DNA of 64,000 nt from Gardnerella vaginalis (GCF_001546455.1 NZ_KQ956819.1:207526-271525), one strand, 5' to 3'. Positions 8,301-19,168 are shown, counted from the stretch's first letter. A program made the numbers and translations. Notes: a model not told the origin generated them from the letters alone.

Positions 8301-8882
8301 ATGCCAGAAAAGGCATCGCGAGTAAGCGAAAACTTGTCGCGTTCTTCGCTTGCGCAAGCCATTTCAGATGCTCACGACGAAGCTCAGCGTATATCTGATG
8401 AGCTTTCAACAATGATGGATATGCTGGAAAAATATCCTGAGCTTTCTGACGCCATTACCGATCCAAATAGGTCTTCGGAAGACAAATCAAGATTGATTGA
8501 TGAGCTTATTGGAGGTAAGGCGCATCCTGTTGTGTTGCGCATTATGCACTATCTTGTAGGAACATGGCATGGTGGCGCTGAAAGCGGCAAAACGGGCAGC
8601 TTTGGCGGCGCGTGGTCTGGTTTTGAGCGTGAAGCGGGCGAAACTTTGGTTACTGTTACAACCGCTCAGCCTCTTACAGATAAGCAGATTAAGCGTTTGA
8701 TTGAGATTTACAGCAATAAGTTGGGTCATCGTGCATACATAAACCCAATCGTAGATCCAAACGTGCTTGGCGGTATGCGTATACGTATCGGCGATCAAGT
8801 AACAGATCGCACAATGCTGATGCAGCTTAAGCAGTTGCAGCGTTCTGCGCGCAATGGCGCTTGGACACAGGCAGTGAAATAG
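8301..8882 (+). CDS. atpH: ATP synthase F1 subunit delta
   Basis: A 193-residue subunit that joins the b stalk to the alpha/beta head. The C-terminal segment with KLGHRAYINPIVDPNVLGGMRIRIGD is the conserved OSCP/delta signature. The frame is open further upstream, but GAGGAGGT directly before the ATG at 8301 sets the start. A 107-nt gap separates it from atpF, and atpA follows after 16 nt. Confidence 0.95.
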   Translation: MPEKASRVSENLSRSSLAQAISDAHDEAQRISDELSTMMDMLEKYPELSDAITDPNRSSEDKSRLIDELIGGKAHPVVLRIMHYLVGTWHGGAESGKTGSFGGAWSGFEREAGETLVTVTTAQPLTDKQIKRLIEIYSNKLGHRAYINPIVDPNVLGGMRIRIGDQVTDRTMLMQLKQLQRSARNGAWTQAVK

Positions 8883-8898
8883 TTAAATAAGGAGAATT

Positions 8899-10575
8899 AT
8901 GGCGGAACTATCTATTGATCCCGCCCTTATACGCAAGGCTCTTGACGGGTTTGTTGACTCGTACAAGCCGGCAGACATGCCAACGCAAGAAGTTGGCTAT
9001 GTTGTTACGGCTGGTGACGGCATTGCGCATGTGGCTGGTTTAACTGGCTGCATGGCAAACGAGCTGCTCACCTTTGAGAACGACACCTTAGGCCTAGCGT
9101 TTAACCTTGATGCACACGAAATCGGCGTTGTTATTCTAGGCGATTTTACGGGCATTGAGGAAGGGCAGGAAGTTTACCGCACTGGCGAAGTGTTGTCTGT
9201 GCCAGTGGGAGACGCCTATCTTGGTCGTACCGTGGATCCATTGGGTAATCCGATTGATGGTCTTGGTGCGATTGAGTGCAAGGAGCGTCGTATTCTTGAA
9301 GCCCAGGCTCCAGACGTGATTCATCGTCACCCTGTTGACGAGCCTTTGTCTACCGGTTTAAAGGCCATTGACGCAATGACGCCAATTGGTCGCGGTCAGC
9401 GTCAGTTGATTATTGGCGATCGTCAAACTGGTAAAACAGCAATCGCAATCGATACGATTATTAATCAACGCTCAAACTGGGAAAGTGGCGATCCAAAAAA
9501 GCAGGTTCGTTGCATTTATGTAGCAATCGGCCAAAAGGGTTCAACAATTGCTTCCGTGCGTCAAAGCCTCGAAGAAGCAGGCGCTATGAAGTACACAACA
9601 ATCGTTGCAAGCCCAGCTTCGGATTCTGCAGGCTTTAAGTACATTGCTCCATACACTGGTTCTGCAATTGGCCAGCATTGGATGTACAACGGCAAGCACG
9701 TTTTGATTGTTTTCGACGACTTGTCTAAGCAAGCAGAAGCATATCGTTCGATTTCTTTGCTTCTTCGTCGTCCACCTGGGCGTGAAGCATACCCAGGCGA
9801 TGTGTTCTATCTTCACTCTCGTCTGCTAGAAAGATGTGCAAAGCTTTCCGACGATATGGGCGGCGGCTCAATGACTGGCTTGCCAATTATTGAGACCAAG
9901 GCAAACGACGTTTCTGCATACATTCCAACCAACGTAATTTCTATTACAGATGGTCAGATCTTCTTGCAGTCCGATTTGTTCAACGCAGGTCAGCGTCCAG
10001 CAGTCGATGTTGGTATTTCTGTGTCTCGTGTTGGTGGCGCAGCTCAGGCTAAGGCTTTGAAGAAGGTCTCTGGCATGCTTAAGATTTCGTTGGCTCGTTA
10101 CAAGTCTTTGGAATCCTTTGCAATGTTTGCTTCCGATTTGGATGCGGCCTCCAAGGCTCAGCTCACTCGTGGCGCTCGCTTAACCGAGTTGCTTAAGCAG
10201 AAGCAGTTCTCGCCTCGTTCCATGGAGCAAGAGGTTGTTTCTGTGTGGGCTGGTACTCACGGCAAGCTAGATGACATTCCTGTAAAAGACGTGCTTCGCT
10301 TTGAAAGCGAAATGTTGGACTACCTCGATAAGGGAACCGACATTTTGCAAGTGATTCGCGATACCGAGGACTTTACCAAAGAAACAGAAGCAAAGCTTGA
10401 TGCCGCAATCGAAGATTTCCGTAAGTCATTTAAGACTTCTGCAGGAAAGCCTTTGATTGTTAAGGATTCTTTGCCTCCTGCCGAAAATCCTGCTCCTGTT
10501 GAGAAGGAAAAGCTTGTTGCAAAGCCAAAGTCGGATGGTCGCGATTCAAGTAATCACGAGTCTGAGGGGAAGTAG
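8899..10575 (+). CDS. atpA: ATP synthase F1 subunit alpha
   Basis: A 558-residue non-catalytic nucleotide-binding subunit. The P-loop [10 protein letters not shown] and the family signature [14 protein letters not shown] are present. It is longer than the usual 505-545 residues because of a C-terminal extension of about 40 residues rich in Pro, Lys, Glu and Ser, a common actinobacterial feature. The AAGGAGAATT site lies before the ATG. It ends 3 nt before atpG, which suggests translational coupling. Confidence 0.98.
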   Translation: MAELSIDPALIRKALDGFVDSYKPADMPTQEVGYVVTAGDGIAHVAGLTGCMANELLTFENDTLGLAFNLDAHEIGVVILGDFTGIEEGQEVYRTGEVLSVPVGDAYLGRTVDPLGNPIDGLGAIECKERRILEAQAPDVIHRHPVDEPLSTGLKAIDAMTPIGRGQRQLIIGDRQTGKTAIAIDTIINQRSNWESGDPKKQVRCIYVAIGQKGSTIASVRQSLEEAGAMKYTTIVASPASDSAGFKYIAPYTGSAIGQHWMYNGKHVLIVFDDLSKQAEAYRSISLLLRRPPGREAYPGDVFYLHSRLLERCAKLSDDMGGGSMTGLPIIETKANDVSAYIPTNVISITDGQIFLQSDLFNAGQRPAVDVGISVSRVGGAAQAKALKKVSGMLKISLARYKSLESFAMFASDLDAASKAQLTRGARLTELLKQKQFSPRSMEQEVVSVWAGTHGKLDDIPVKDVLRFESEMLDYLDKGTDILQVIRDTEDFTKETEAKLDAAIEDFRKSFKTSAGKPLIVKDSLPPAENPAPVEKEKLVAKPKSDGRDSSNHESEGK

Positions 10576-10578
10576 CGT

Positions 10579-11583
10579 ATGTCTTCCCAACTTGCATTGA
10601 AATCGAGAATTATTTCCACACAGTCTTTGGGCAAAATCTTTAAGGCTCAGGAAATGATTGCGTCTTCGCATATTGCAAAAGCGCGAGATATTGCGCTTAA
10701 TGCTAAGCCATACAGTGACGCAATTTTCGATGCCGTGCAGGCGTTGGTAGCTCATCACGAAGCAAACATTAAGCATCCAATCTTTGGAAAAGAGCGTGCG
10801 GGTAATCGCGTAGCCGTGTTGGCGTTGACTTCCGACCGTGGAATGGCTGGCGCGTTTACGTCTTCGATTATTCGAGAAACCGAGGCGCTGCTTACAAAGC
10901 TAGACGCCGAAGGAAAGCACGCCGAGTTGTACGTGTATGGTCGCCGAGGCGCAACCTACTACAAGTATCGTAATCGCGACGTTGCAGGCACTTGGGAAGG
11001 TTCTACGGATCATCCTGATGTAACAATCGCAGAGCGAATCTCCGATACTTTAATGGATGCGTACATGACTCCCGAAGAAGAAGGTGGAGTTAGCGAGCTT
11101 TACATTGTGTTCACCGAGTTTGTAAACATGGTGAGACAAAAGGTTCGTACGCTTCGCATGCTTCCAGTTGAGCTGGTTCCGTTAAAAGACGGCGAAGAGT
11201 TTGCTATGCATAGGCCAGATTACGAGGCAGCCTCGGGTCCTTCGGCTTCGCTTTCGTCTACGGGTGCGGTTTCGGCTCGAGAAGAAGCGGTTAGTCGCAG
11301 CAACCCAGACGCTGTGGAATATTGCTTTGAGCCTAGCCCAGACGAGGTTTTGGATGCGGTTTTGCCAAAGTATATTCAATCGCGTATTCACGAGTGTTTG
11401 CTTACATCTGCAGCATCCGAAACAGCTAGCAGGCAGAACGCTATGCATACGGCTACAGACAACGCCCGCAACTTGGTGGATGATTTAACGAGAAAGCTAA
11501 ATGCTTCTCGCCAGGCTTCCATCACACAAGAACTTACCGAGATTATCGGCAGCGCTGATGCGCTGAACAATGAGGAGGAATAG
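10579..11583 (+). CDS. atpG: ATP synthase F1 subunit gamma
   Basis: The 334-residue central rotor shaft. The N-terminal helix (LKSRIISTQSLGKIFKAQEMIASSHIAKA) and the C-terminal helix with HTATDNARNLVDDL are the conserved coiled-coil partners. At 334 residues it is 20-45 longer than most homologues; the excess is an Ala/Ser/Glu-rich insertion at about residues 212-250, on the outer Rossmann-like part rather than the shaft. Coupled to atpA by a 3-nt gap and to atpD by 6 nt. Confidence 0.96.
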   Translation: MSSQLALKSRIISTQSLGKIFKAQEMIASSHIAKARDIALNAKPYSDAIFDAVQALVAHHEANIKHPIFGKERAGNRVAVLALTSDRGMAGAFTSSIIRETEALLTKLDAEGKHAELYVYGRRGATYYKYRNRDVAGTWEGSTDHPDVTIAERISDTLMDAYMTPEEEGGVSELYIVFTEFVNMVRQKVRTLRMLPVELVPLKDGEEFAMHRPDYEAASGPSASLSSTGAVSAREEAVSRSNPDAVEYCFEPSPDEVLDAVLPKYIQSRIHECLLTSAASETASRQNAMHTATDNARNLVDDLTRKLNASRQASITQELTEIIGSADALNNEEE

Positions 11584-13077
<1,494 letters not shown>

Positions 13078-13079
13078 TT

Positions 13080-13394
13080 ATGGCAGAAAAGCAAGTGAAA
13101 ACGCTGCACGTTAGCGTGGTTGCAGCCAGGCATCCTGTTTGGGAAGGTGCTGCTAAGTTTGTTGTTATTCCTTCTGTGAATGGCACAATGGGCGTGCTTC
13201 CTGGGCATGAGGCTGTGCTTGCGTTGATTGATCACGGATTTGTAAAGGTTGACGATTTGCAAGGCGTTCGTCACGTTTTTAAGGTGACTGACGGCTTTTA
13301 TTCCGTTGACAACGATCACATTACGATTGCTGTTGAGCACAGTTGCAACGTTGATAAAGACGGCAACGTTTTGCCTAATGCAAAGGTAATTTAA
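13080..13394 (+). CDS. atpC: ATP synthase F1 subunit epsilon (short form)
   Basis: A 104-residue protein containing the N-terminal beta-sandwich (HVSVVAARHPVWEGAAKFV and GTMGVLPGHEAVLAL). The C-terminal two-helix inhibitory arm of the E. coli form (about 138 residues) is absent. Short epsilons occur in this family, so the gene is intact, but inhibition of ATP hydrolysis by the epsilon arm should be missing. Starts 2 nt after the atpD stop and closes the operon. Confidence 0.95.
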   Translation: MAEKQVKTLHVSVVAARHPVWEGAAKFVVIPSVNGTMGVLPGHEAVLALIDHGFVKVDDLQGVRHVFKVTDGFYSVDNDHITIAVEHSCNVDKDGNVLPNAKVI

Positions 13395-13443
13395 GCCTGA
13401 CTCTTACGGTTTTATAAACCTAAGCTTAATCGGCTTGTATATT

Positions 13444-13485
13444 GCAGGAGTTTGCGATTATTTATCGCAGCTCCTGCTTTTGTTT
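13444..13485 (+). terminator. Terminator of the ATP synthase operon
   Basis: GCAGGAG (13444-13450) pairs with CTCCTGC (13471-13477), with a second inner stem TGCGAT/ATCGCA, followed by a T-rich tail. Located 50 nt past atpC. Confidence 0.85.
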
Positions 13486-13687
13486 TATCTGTGTTTTGTT
13501 TATGTCTTATTTTTGTTTAATTGGTCTGTTTTATCTGTTATGGAAAGGTTATAACAATACGTTACGGGGGTAGGGTATCTGTATACTTTGTAATGATTTA
13601 ATTTAAGCCTAAATTGAATCACTTATTGTGCTGTTTTAGCAAATAGGCTCTTCGCACGATGATTCGTGATGGGAGGAAAGGAAAAGT

Positions 13688-15172
13688 ATGTTAAGTAAAA
13701 AAGCAATCGCCACATTTGCGGCGATGGCAACTTTTGTTTCGGGAATTGCGTTTGCCATGCCAGCGTTGGCTAATAGTGAGACTAATTTCAATGATAAGTT
13801 TGCCGCTAATAGAGATTACGTGAATGCTTTGAGAGGTAAGTCTGCAGACGGTAAAGCTGATAAGACGTATACTCAGCAAGATCTTGATGAGCTTAAGAAG
13901 ATTGCCGCTTCCAAAAATCCTGTTGAAACTAAAAAAGAGATTGAAGATAAAAAAGAAAGAGAGATGGATACTCTGATCCAAGTTATGGCAGACCTTGGTG
14001 TTTCGGAGGAAGATTTTAAGAAGGAATTAGAGAAGAACAACAAAAGCATTGATTCTTCAAAACTTGAAATATTTAAGGAAAAATTGCAGAAGCATCGAAG
14101 TGCACAAGAAAAACCTTATGCTAATGCTGTTGAATTAGCAAAGCTTATTAATGGCGGTATGTTTACGCCTACTAGAGATGAGTATGCTGCTGCTGCAGAG
14201 TTCCTAGAAGATATAAAGAGTTTTGCCAATAAGCCTTTTGGTGATTTGAGCGCCGCTGAGGTAAACAAAGCTGGTGCTGCTGCTTTGAAATTAAATAATA
14301 AGATTTCTGCAGCTCTTAAGAAGTCTGTTAAAGAATATAATGAAGAAAAGGAAGATTTAGCTAAGCAGGCAGAAGCAAAAGGACTTAGCTTTACCGCTAA
14401 AATAATTCGCGATTCTAAGAAGTCTAATTTGGATCTTTTAAAGAATCTTCTTGCAGAAGCGGAAAAGATTAAGAAGAGTGAGTCTGCAAAGGCTCCAGAA
14501 CTTCCTAATGCTGCTGGCCAAGATTCGCCAGAAGTGTCTCCAGAAGCATCTCCAGAAGATAAGTCTGTAGAAGCTCCTGCCGCTCCATCCGTTCCTACTG
14601 TTCCTTCTGTTCCTGGTGCTGCTGCTAAGTCTGAGTCCGCCAAGTCTGAGTCTGCTGCAAAGTCATCTCAAGCTAAAGCTGTAGTTCCTGCGGCTCCTGC
14701 TAGCGTTGATCAGCTTAAGCCAGAATTAAAGGGCATGCTAACGGTTGGTTCCAACAACATTGCTGTTGCAGGTTCTGCGAACAAGGTTTCTGTGAACGTT
14801 AACAACAAGGCGTTCCTTGATCGCTTGCATCGCGAGGGTTCTGCGAAGGCTTACGCGTTCATTTATTCCACTCCTAAGCTTTTGCGTAGCGTGGACGGTA
14901 GTGATTTTGTGACTGTTAAGCTTGGCCCTGATGGCGTTCCTTATTTTGATGCGCAATTCCCTGCTGGCTATTCTGGCAAGCATACTGTTGTGCTTGTGGA
15001 TGAGCAGGGTAGTCAGCTTGCTTGGACGGATATTACTGTTGTGAACAATACAGCTAGCCAGGGTGATGGTAAGGGTGTTTTGCCTGCTACTGGTGTTGGT
15101 GGCGCATTTGTGGCTTTTGCTGCTTTGATGTTTGCTGCTTCTGGTGCTGTGTTGCGTAAGGTGCGTAGCTAA
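13688..15172 (+). CDS. LPxTG-anchored surface protein
   Basis: A 494-residue sortase substrate. Signal peptide at residues 1-29 (cleavage near PALA-NSE). A long Lys/Glu/Ala-rich, helical, probably coiled-coil region spans about 30-265. Next comes a Pro/Ala/Ser/Glu wall-spanning segment with repeated KSES(A) words, and then a compact beta-rich domain near 340-455. The C-terminus has LPATG, a hydrophobic span and the basic tail RKVRS. The ribosome binding site GGAGGAAAGG is strong. The coiled-coil part has no family I can name. A host or matrix adhesin, or a spacer displaying the beta domain, is plausible. Stands alone between two terminators. Confidence 0.9.
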   Translation: MLSKKAIATFAAMATFVSGIAFAMPALANSETNFNDKFAANRDYVNALRGKSADGKADKTYTQQDLDELKKIAASKNPVETKKEIEDKKEREMDTLIQVMADLGVSEEDFKKELEKNNKSIDSSKLEIFKEKLQKHRSAQEKPYANAVELAKLINGGMFTPTRDEYAAAAEFLEDIKSFANKPFGDLSAAEVNKAGAAALKLNNKISAALKKSVKEYNEEKEDLAKQAEAKGLSFTAKIIRDSKKSNLDLLKNLLAEAEKIKKSESAKAPELPNAAGQDSPEVSPEASPEDKSVEAPAAPSVPTVPSVPGAAAKSESAKSESAAKSSQAKAVVPAAPASVDQLKPELKGMLTVGSNNIAVAGSANKVSVNVNNKAFLDRLHREGSAKAYAFIYSTPKLLRSVDGSDFVTVKLGPDGVPYFDAQFPAGYSGKHTVVLVDEQGSQLAWTDITVVNNTASQGDGKGVLPATGVGGAFVAFAALMFAASGAVLRKVRS

Positions 15173-15206
15173 GTTTTGCTTGCTACGTGTTAGCGCTAGT
15201 GTTTTA

Positions 15207-15255
15207 GGGCTTTCGTTTGTGTTCGCTTGCGTTCACTCTCGAAGGCCCTTTTGTA
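15207..15255 (+). terminator. Terminator after the LPxTG gene
   Basis: GGGCTTTCG (15207-15215) pairs, with one wobble, with CGAAGGCCC (15240-15248), followed by TTTTG. Confidence 0.8.
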
Positions 15256-15354
15256 TTGCATGCTGTTGTTTCGCTTAGTTTGCGTTAAGTAGCCATTGCG
15301 CTATGTCTATTACGTGTATTCCTTCAATGTCGTAGGAATCGTGGTATTTTTCAC

Positions 15355-15504
15355 TTTTGAAAGCAAACGCGTATTTCTACTTTCAAAACTGTAATATTTT
15401 TTAAGTTTTGAAAGTGGGGCGTCTGTTTGCATAAAATCGCAATTATCTTTACTTTTGTTTATCTTTACTTTTGCGTGCGTAAAATCGCAATTATCTTTAC
15501 TTTT
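15355..15504. repeat. Repeat cluster upstream of the first fic gene
   Basis: This gene-free stretch of about 440 nt between 15173 and 15612 contains TTTTGAAAG at 15355-15363 and 15406-15414, its complement CTTTCAAAA at 15380-15388, and two perfect 25-bp direct repeats at 15432-15456 and 15480-15504 that contain ATCGCAATTATC followed by TTTACTTTT, with a shorter TTTACTTTT between them. The arrangement looks like an operator array, possibly for the HTH domain of the downstream Fic protein. Confidence 0.55.
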
Positions 15505-15612
15505 TATGTTGATTATGGGAAAATAAGTAAAGATTTTAGTGTGTGAGTATTTAGATTCGTCATAATTCATTTCAATAAAACAAGGCAAGCAGAAGAAAGA
15601 GAAGTGTTAAAA

Positions 15613-16575
15613 ATGTACGATTACACGGGATTGAACAACAGGTTACAAGAAAAAGGCGTTAAAAAATCGCAGTTAGCAGCCGAGTTGCATATTTCTTCTC
15701 GTACGATTGCAAAAATCTCAAAAGGTGAAAAACTATCAAATTTAGTAATCGCAAAAATCAGCAATTATTTACAATGCAAGCCAAGTGAATTGTATCGCGT
15801 AATTTCAGGTAACCCTATTTTGCAAAGACTTAGGGAAGAGAAGGAGCATCGTATAGCTGGTGGAATTTATCACGAGCTTCAAATTCGCATGACATACAAC
15901 TCGAATCATATTGAAGGAAGCCAGCTAAGTGAAGATCAAACTAGGCGAATTTTTGAAACTAATACTATCGGCTCCGAAGAAAAAGCGGATGGTGTAGTTG
16001 ATAGCGCGGATTCAAGTGTTGGCGTAGTAGGGAATACGGGTATTAAGGTTGACGATATTGTTGAAACAGTGAATCATTTTCGCGCGATTGATTACTGTAT
16101 TGACGTTGCTGAAGAGCCTCTTAGTGAAGACATGATTAAGCATTTACATTTGCTGCTTAAACGCGGAACAAGCGACGAGCTTCTGCCTTGGTTTAGTGTT
16201 GGCGACTACAAGTTGCGTGCGAATGTTGTAGGCGGTTTGCAAACTTGCGATCCTAAAAAAGTGCATGAGGAGATTAGCAAGTTGTTGGCAGAATATCTTT
16301 CTAAAACTGATTTGCAGCTAGAGGATATAGTTGATTTTCATTACAGATTTGAGCGAATTCATCCCTTCCAGGATGGTAATGGTAGAGTTGGGCGTTTGAT
16401 TGCTTTTAAGGAATGTTTAAAGAATAATATTGTGCCGTTTATTATTGAGGACCGAAAGAAATATTACTATTATCGCGGTCTTAAAGAATACGGCAATGAG
16501 CGAGGATTCCTAGTTGAAACTTGCTATGATGGTCAAGATACGTTCCGAGCGTTGTTAAAGCTTTTTGGTTTGTGA
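15613..16575 (+). CDS. Fic-domain protein with N-terminal HTH (class II, self-inhibited)
   Basis: About 320 residues. An N-terminal Cro/C1-type helix-turn-helix (about residues 12-60: SQLAAELHISSRTIAKISKG) is followed by a Fic domain. The catalytic loop is HPFQDGNGRVGR, a full match to HPFxxGNGRxxR, so AMP transfer is expected. An inhibitory helix motif SNHIEG, fitting (S/T)xxxE(G/N), lies N-terminal to the catalytic core, which makes this class II with intramolecular autoinhibition. A GTG at 15604 is in frame, but the ATG at 15613 is better placed behind AAGAGAAG. The HTH suggests self-regulation through the repeat cluster upstream. A second Fic gene follows after 278 nt. The target is unknown. 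Confidence 0.88.
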   Translation: MYDYTGLNNRLQEKGVKKSQLAAELHISSRTIAKISKGEKLSNLVIAKISNYLQCKPSELYRVISGNPILQRLREEKEHRIAGGIYHELQIRMTYNSNHIEGSQLSEDQTRRIFETNTIGSEEKADGVVDSADSSVGVVGNTGIKVDDIVETVNHFRAIDYCIDVAEEPLSEDMIKHLHLLLKRGTSDELLPWFSVGDYKLRANVVGGLQTCDPKKVHEEISKLLAEYLSKTDLQLEDIVDFHYRFERIHPFQDGNGRVGRLIAFKECLKNNIVPFIIEDRKKYYYYRGLKEYGNERGFLVETCYDGQDTFRALLKLFGL

Positions 16576-16589
16576 CGCGTTCTGTTTAT

Positions 16590-16681
16590 TGCGTGCTATA
16601 GTGCGTTTTTGCCAAAATGTAGGTATAGATGAATGTTTTTTGCGTGCTATGCCTTCATTTTGGCAAAATGTAGGTATAGAA
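16590..16681. repeat. Imperfect 51-bp tandem duplication between the two fic genes
   Basis: Two copies with a period of about 51 bp, near 16590-16630 and 16641-16681. Each has GCGTGCTAT followed by CAAAATGTAGGTATAGA. The second copy also forms a 15-bp palindrome CATTTTG-G-CAAAATG at 16656-16670. Likely an operator pair or a duplicated promoter segment of the second fic gene. At 16807-16843 the word GTAAACGCAATAA is also iterated. Confidence 0.6.
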
Positions 16682-16853
16682 TATATTTTTACATTAGCTA
16701 TGCAATCATTTTGTGATAAATGCGTTATTTGCGTATAGGCAAAAATATCGCAAACAAAAATATCGCAAGCAAAACATTGCAAGACATTACTACAAAATCC
16801 TTAATAACGTAAACGCAATAATGTAAACGCAATAACGTAAACGGAGTCGCATT

Positions 16854-18104
16854 ATGGATTACAAAACAATACGCACAATAGTTGCAATGTCTAAAAGTAA
16901 TGCAAAACCTTGCGATATTGCGGAAGAAGAATATCGATTGCGCATTGATAATCCTGCAACGTATCATTCCGGAATCGTATTTGATGCGCATGAAATTTTT
17001 GCAACGTGCGTAACGGATCTTGTAACGCACATGAATGATATTGCGAATGCTGAAAAAACAGTTGAAAAAGCGTGTAACGAGTTGCCGCGGTTTGCTCAGC
17101 GCGAGTATTTAATGCAACTTATTGCAAAAGAAGTGCAAAATACCAACATTATTGAAGGTGTTCACAGCACTAGAAAAGAGCTTTCCAAAGCACTTGATGC
17201 TGCAAATGAGCAGAATAAGCATACGCGTTTTAGTGAATTTACTAAGCTTTTTCTTGAGCTTGTAGATTCCAATGAATGTGATTCTTCAGTTCCGCAAACA
17301 TTGCAAGATATACGAAAAATCTACAACAGCATTATGCAAGGCGAATTAGAAGCAAATAATATTCCAGATGGTGAGATTTTTAGGAGCGGGAAAGTAAGTA
17401 TTCGTGATGCTGCGGATAATGCAGTGCACGATGGCGATGCAACGGAAGCAGAAATTCAAGATCATTTAACGCAGATGTTGAGTTTGATGAATAGCAACGA
17501 AGTTCCAACGCTTATTAAGGCGTGCATGTGCCACTATGCTTTTGAGAGCGTGCACCCGTTTTACGATGGAAACGGCAGAACTGGGCGGTTTTTGCTTGCT
17601 TTGCAATTACACGAGCAGCTTTCGATGCCAACAATTTTGAGCTTAAGCTCTATAATTTATGCAGAAAAATCTGGATATTATGCTGCCTTTTCCAAATCGC
17701 AAGAACTGTTTAATTGCAATGATTTAACTATGTTTTGCTGCACAATGTTGGAATATGTTGAAAAAGCACAGAGCGAAGTATTAAACAATATTAGTGTGCA
17801 GTTAAAACAGATTGTTTACTGCTTGAATAAGATATTCGAGTTTTCCAAAAAAACAGCGATTTCTAAAGTGCAGCACGAAGTTCTTTCTATTTTGTTGCAA
17901 AATAAGCTTTTTTCGTATAATCCAACTCCGATGACTCGCAAGCAATTAAGCGAATACGTCGGAAATGCAATTGGTGAGCAGGTTGGTGAGAGAAAGATTG
18001 TGAGCGCGCTTAACGGTTTGATTGAGCTTGGAATGGTTGATTCTATTGGTGAGCGCCCTCTTCGGTATGAGCTTTCTAAAAAAGCGAATGAAATGTTTGC
18101 GTGA
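16854..18104 (+). CDS. Fic-domain protein with C-terminal winged-helix-like region
   Basis: A 416-residue Fic-family protein. The inhibitory motif TNIIEG lies near residue 100, and the catalytic loop HPFYDGNGRTGR is intact near residue 230, so this too is a class II, potentially active AMP transferase. After the Fic core, the last 100 residues contain an HTH-like segment (MTRKQLSEYVGNAIGEQVGERKIVSALNGL) as in many Fic proteins. The ribosome binding site GGAG lies before the ATG. It shares only the Fic core with the gene upstream and is not a recent duplicate. Its end abuts apbE. Confidence 0.88.
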   Translation: MDYKTIRTIVAMSKSNAKPCDIAEEEYRLRIDNPATYHSGIVFDAHEIFATCVTDLVTHMNDIANAEKTVEKACNELPRFAQREYLMQLIAKEVQNTNIIEGVHSTRKELSKALDAANEQNKHTRFSEFTKLFLELVDSNECDSSVPQTLQDIRKIYNSIMQGELEANNIPDGEIFRSGKVSIRDAADNAVHDGDATEAEIQDHLTQMLSLMNSNEVPTLIKACMCHYAFESVHPFYDGNGRTGRFLLALQLHEQLSMPTILSLSSIIYAEKSGYYAAFSKSQELFNCNDLTMFCCTMLEYVEKAQSEVLNNISVQLKQIVYCLNKIFEFSKKTAISKVQHEVLSILLQNKLFSYNPTPMTRKQLSEYVGNAIGEQVGERKIVSALNGLIELGMVDSIGERPLRYELSKKANEMFA

Positions 18105-18112
18105 GGAAAGCG

Positions 18113-19168
18113 ATGTTTAGAAACGTTGTGGCGATTGAGCATGCGCTTGGCACTGGGATTATTATCTCTAGCAGCGTGCCGATTTCGCAGCGCGTGCAGA
18201 AGCGGATTCGCGCGTTTATTGATGATTACGAGCGCACTCTTTCGCGTTTTCGTGCAGATTCGCTTGTTTCGCGCATGGCTTGTGCGGAGCATGGCGGCGA
18301 TTTTGAGTTTCCAGCGTGGGCGCAGCCGCTTTTTGTGCTTTACGACGAGTTTTACGCTGCCACGCACGGAGCTTTTGATGCTTGCGTTGGCGCGGATCTG
18401 CTTGCGCTTGGCTACGATAATTCGGTGCAATTTATTCCAAAGTCGGCAGCTAGCGCGAGTGATGATAGTAACAGTTGGGCTAATTATCGCCGCGCTTTGC
18501 CAGTTACGTGGGCAGATATTTCGCAAGATGGCGGCAGCACAACGCTCCACACAAATCAGCCAGTGCAGCTTGATTTTGGTGCAGCTGGTAAGGGCTATTT
18601 TGTAGATCTTGTAACACAGATTATTAAAGAGGAGCTTGGTAGTGATTCGCCTGCGGATAGCGATTCGCATGCGGATTTTGATTTTCTTGTAAACGCTGGC
18701 GGAGATATGCGCGCTTGTTTTAGCGAAGAGAATAATCAAATAAAAGTGGCTCTGGAAAATCCGTTTGACACAACTCAAGCAGTTGGAGTGGCATCAATCG
18801 CAAGCGGAGCGCTGTGTGCTTCGTCTGCTTCAAGAAGGCGTTGGAAAGTAAAAGATGCAAGTTACTTAGGCAAAGATGCAAGTGTCTTTGAATCTAATTT
18901 AATTGCGACTCACTTGATTAATGCGCTTGATGGCATCCCTGCTTGCGATTTATGCGCAAGCTGGGCGTATGTTCCTAGCAAAATGCCTAGCAAAACTTGC
19001 GATTTTCCAACAGCTTATGCCGATGCGCTCGCAACTGCGTTGTTTGTATCGAAAGAAAGCGATTTGCAAAAAATAGTGCAAAATGTTGGCGCTAAGTTTG
19101 CTGTAATGCAGCCAAATCATGCGCTGCGCAAAACGTGTGCATTCCCAGCGCACTTTTTTGTGGACTAA
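18113..19168 (+). CDS. apbE: FAD:protein FMN transferase (ApbE family)
   Basis: A 351-residue enzyme that attaches FMN covalently to a Ser/Thr of FMN-binding domains. Family motifs seen: an N-terminal ALGTGIIIS strand, LDFGAAGKGYFVDL (the nucleotide-binding DxGxxxKGY), and NAGGDMRA. There is no signal peptide or lipobox, unlike many ApbE proteins, so it may act in the cytoplasm. The start at 18113 follows the site GAGGAAAG; a GTG at 18101 overlaps the fic stop. A likely substrate, an FMN-binding lipoprotein, is encoded 8 kb downstream at the end of the iron locus. Two internal insertions (about residues 112-128 and 176-186) make it slightly longer than usual. Confidence 0.9.
   Translation: MFRNVVAIEHALGTGIIISSSVPISQRVQKRIRAFIDDYERTLSRFRADSLVSRMACAEHGGDFEFPAWAQPLFVLYDEFYAATHGAFDACVGADLLALGYDNSVQFIPKSAASASDDSNSWANYRRALPVTWADISQDGGSTTLHTNQPVQLDFGAAGKGYFVDLVTQIIKEELGSDSPADSDSHADFDFLVNAGGDMRACFSEENNQIKVALENPFDTTQAVGVASIASGALCASSASRRRWKVKDASYLGKDASVFESNLIATHLINALDGIPACDLCASWAYVPSKMPSKTCDFPTAYADALATALFVSKESDLQKIVQNVGAKFAVMQPNHALRKTCAFPAHFFVD

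Noticed and set aside
15310-15588. Minus-strand frame of 92 codons with a repeated KSKDNCDF word
   Set aside because: The peptide repeat comes from the 25-bp DNA direct repeats. No ribosome binding site; more likely a regulatory region.
16807-16843. Short iterated words that might suggest a CRISPR-like array
   Set aside because: Units are about 13 bp without spacers of constant length, and no cas gene is in the window.
17816-18778. Minus-strand open frame of 320 codons opposite fic2 and apbE
   Set aside because: Overlaps two well-supported genes; composition is basic and Cys/Ile-rich, as expected for an antisense shadow.
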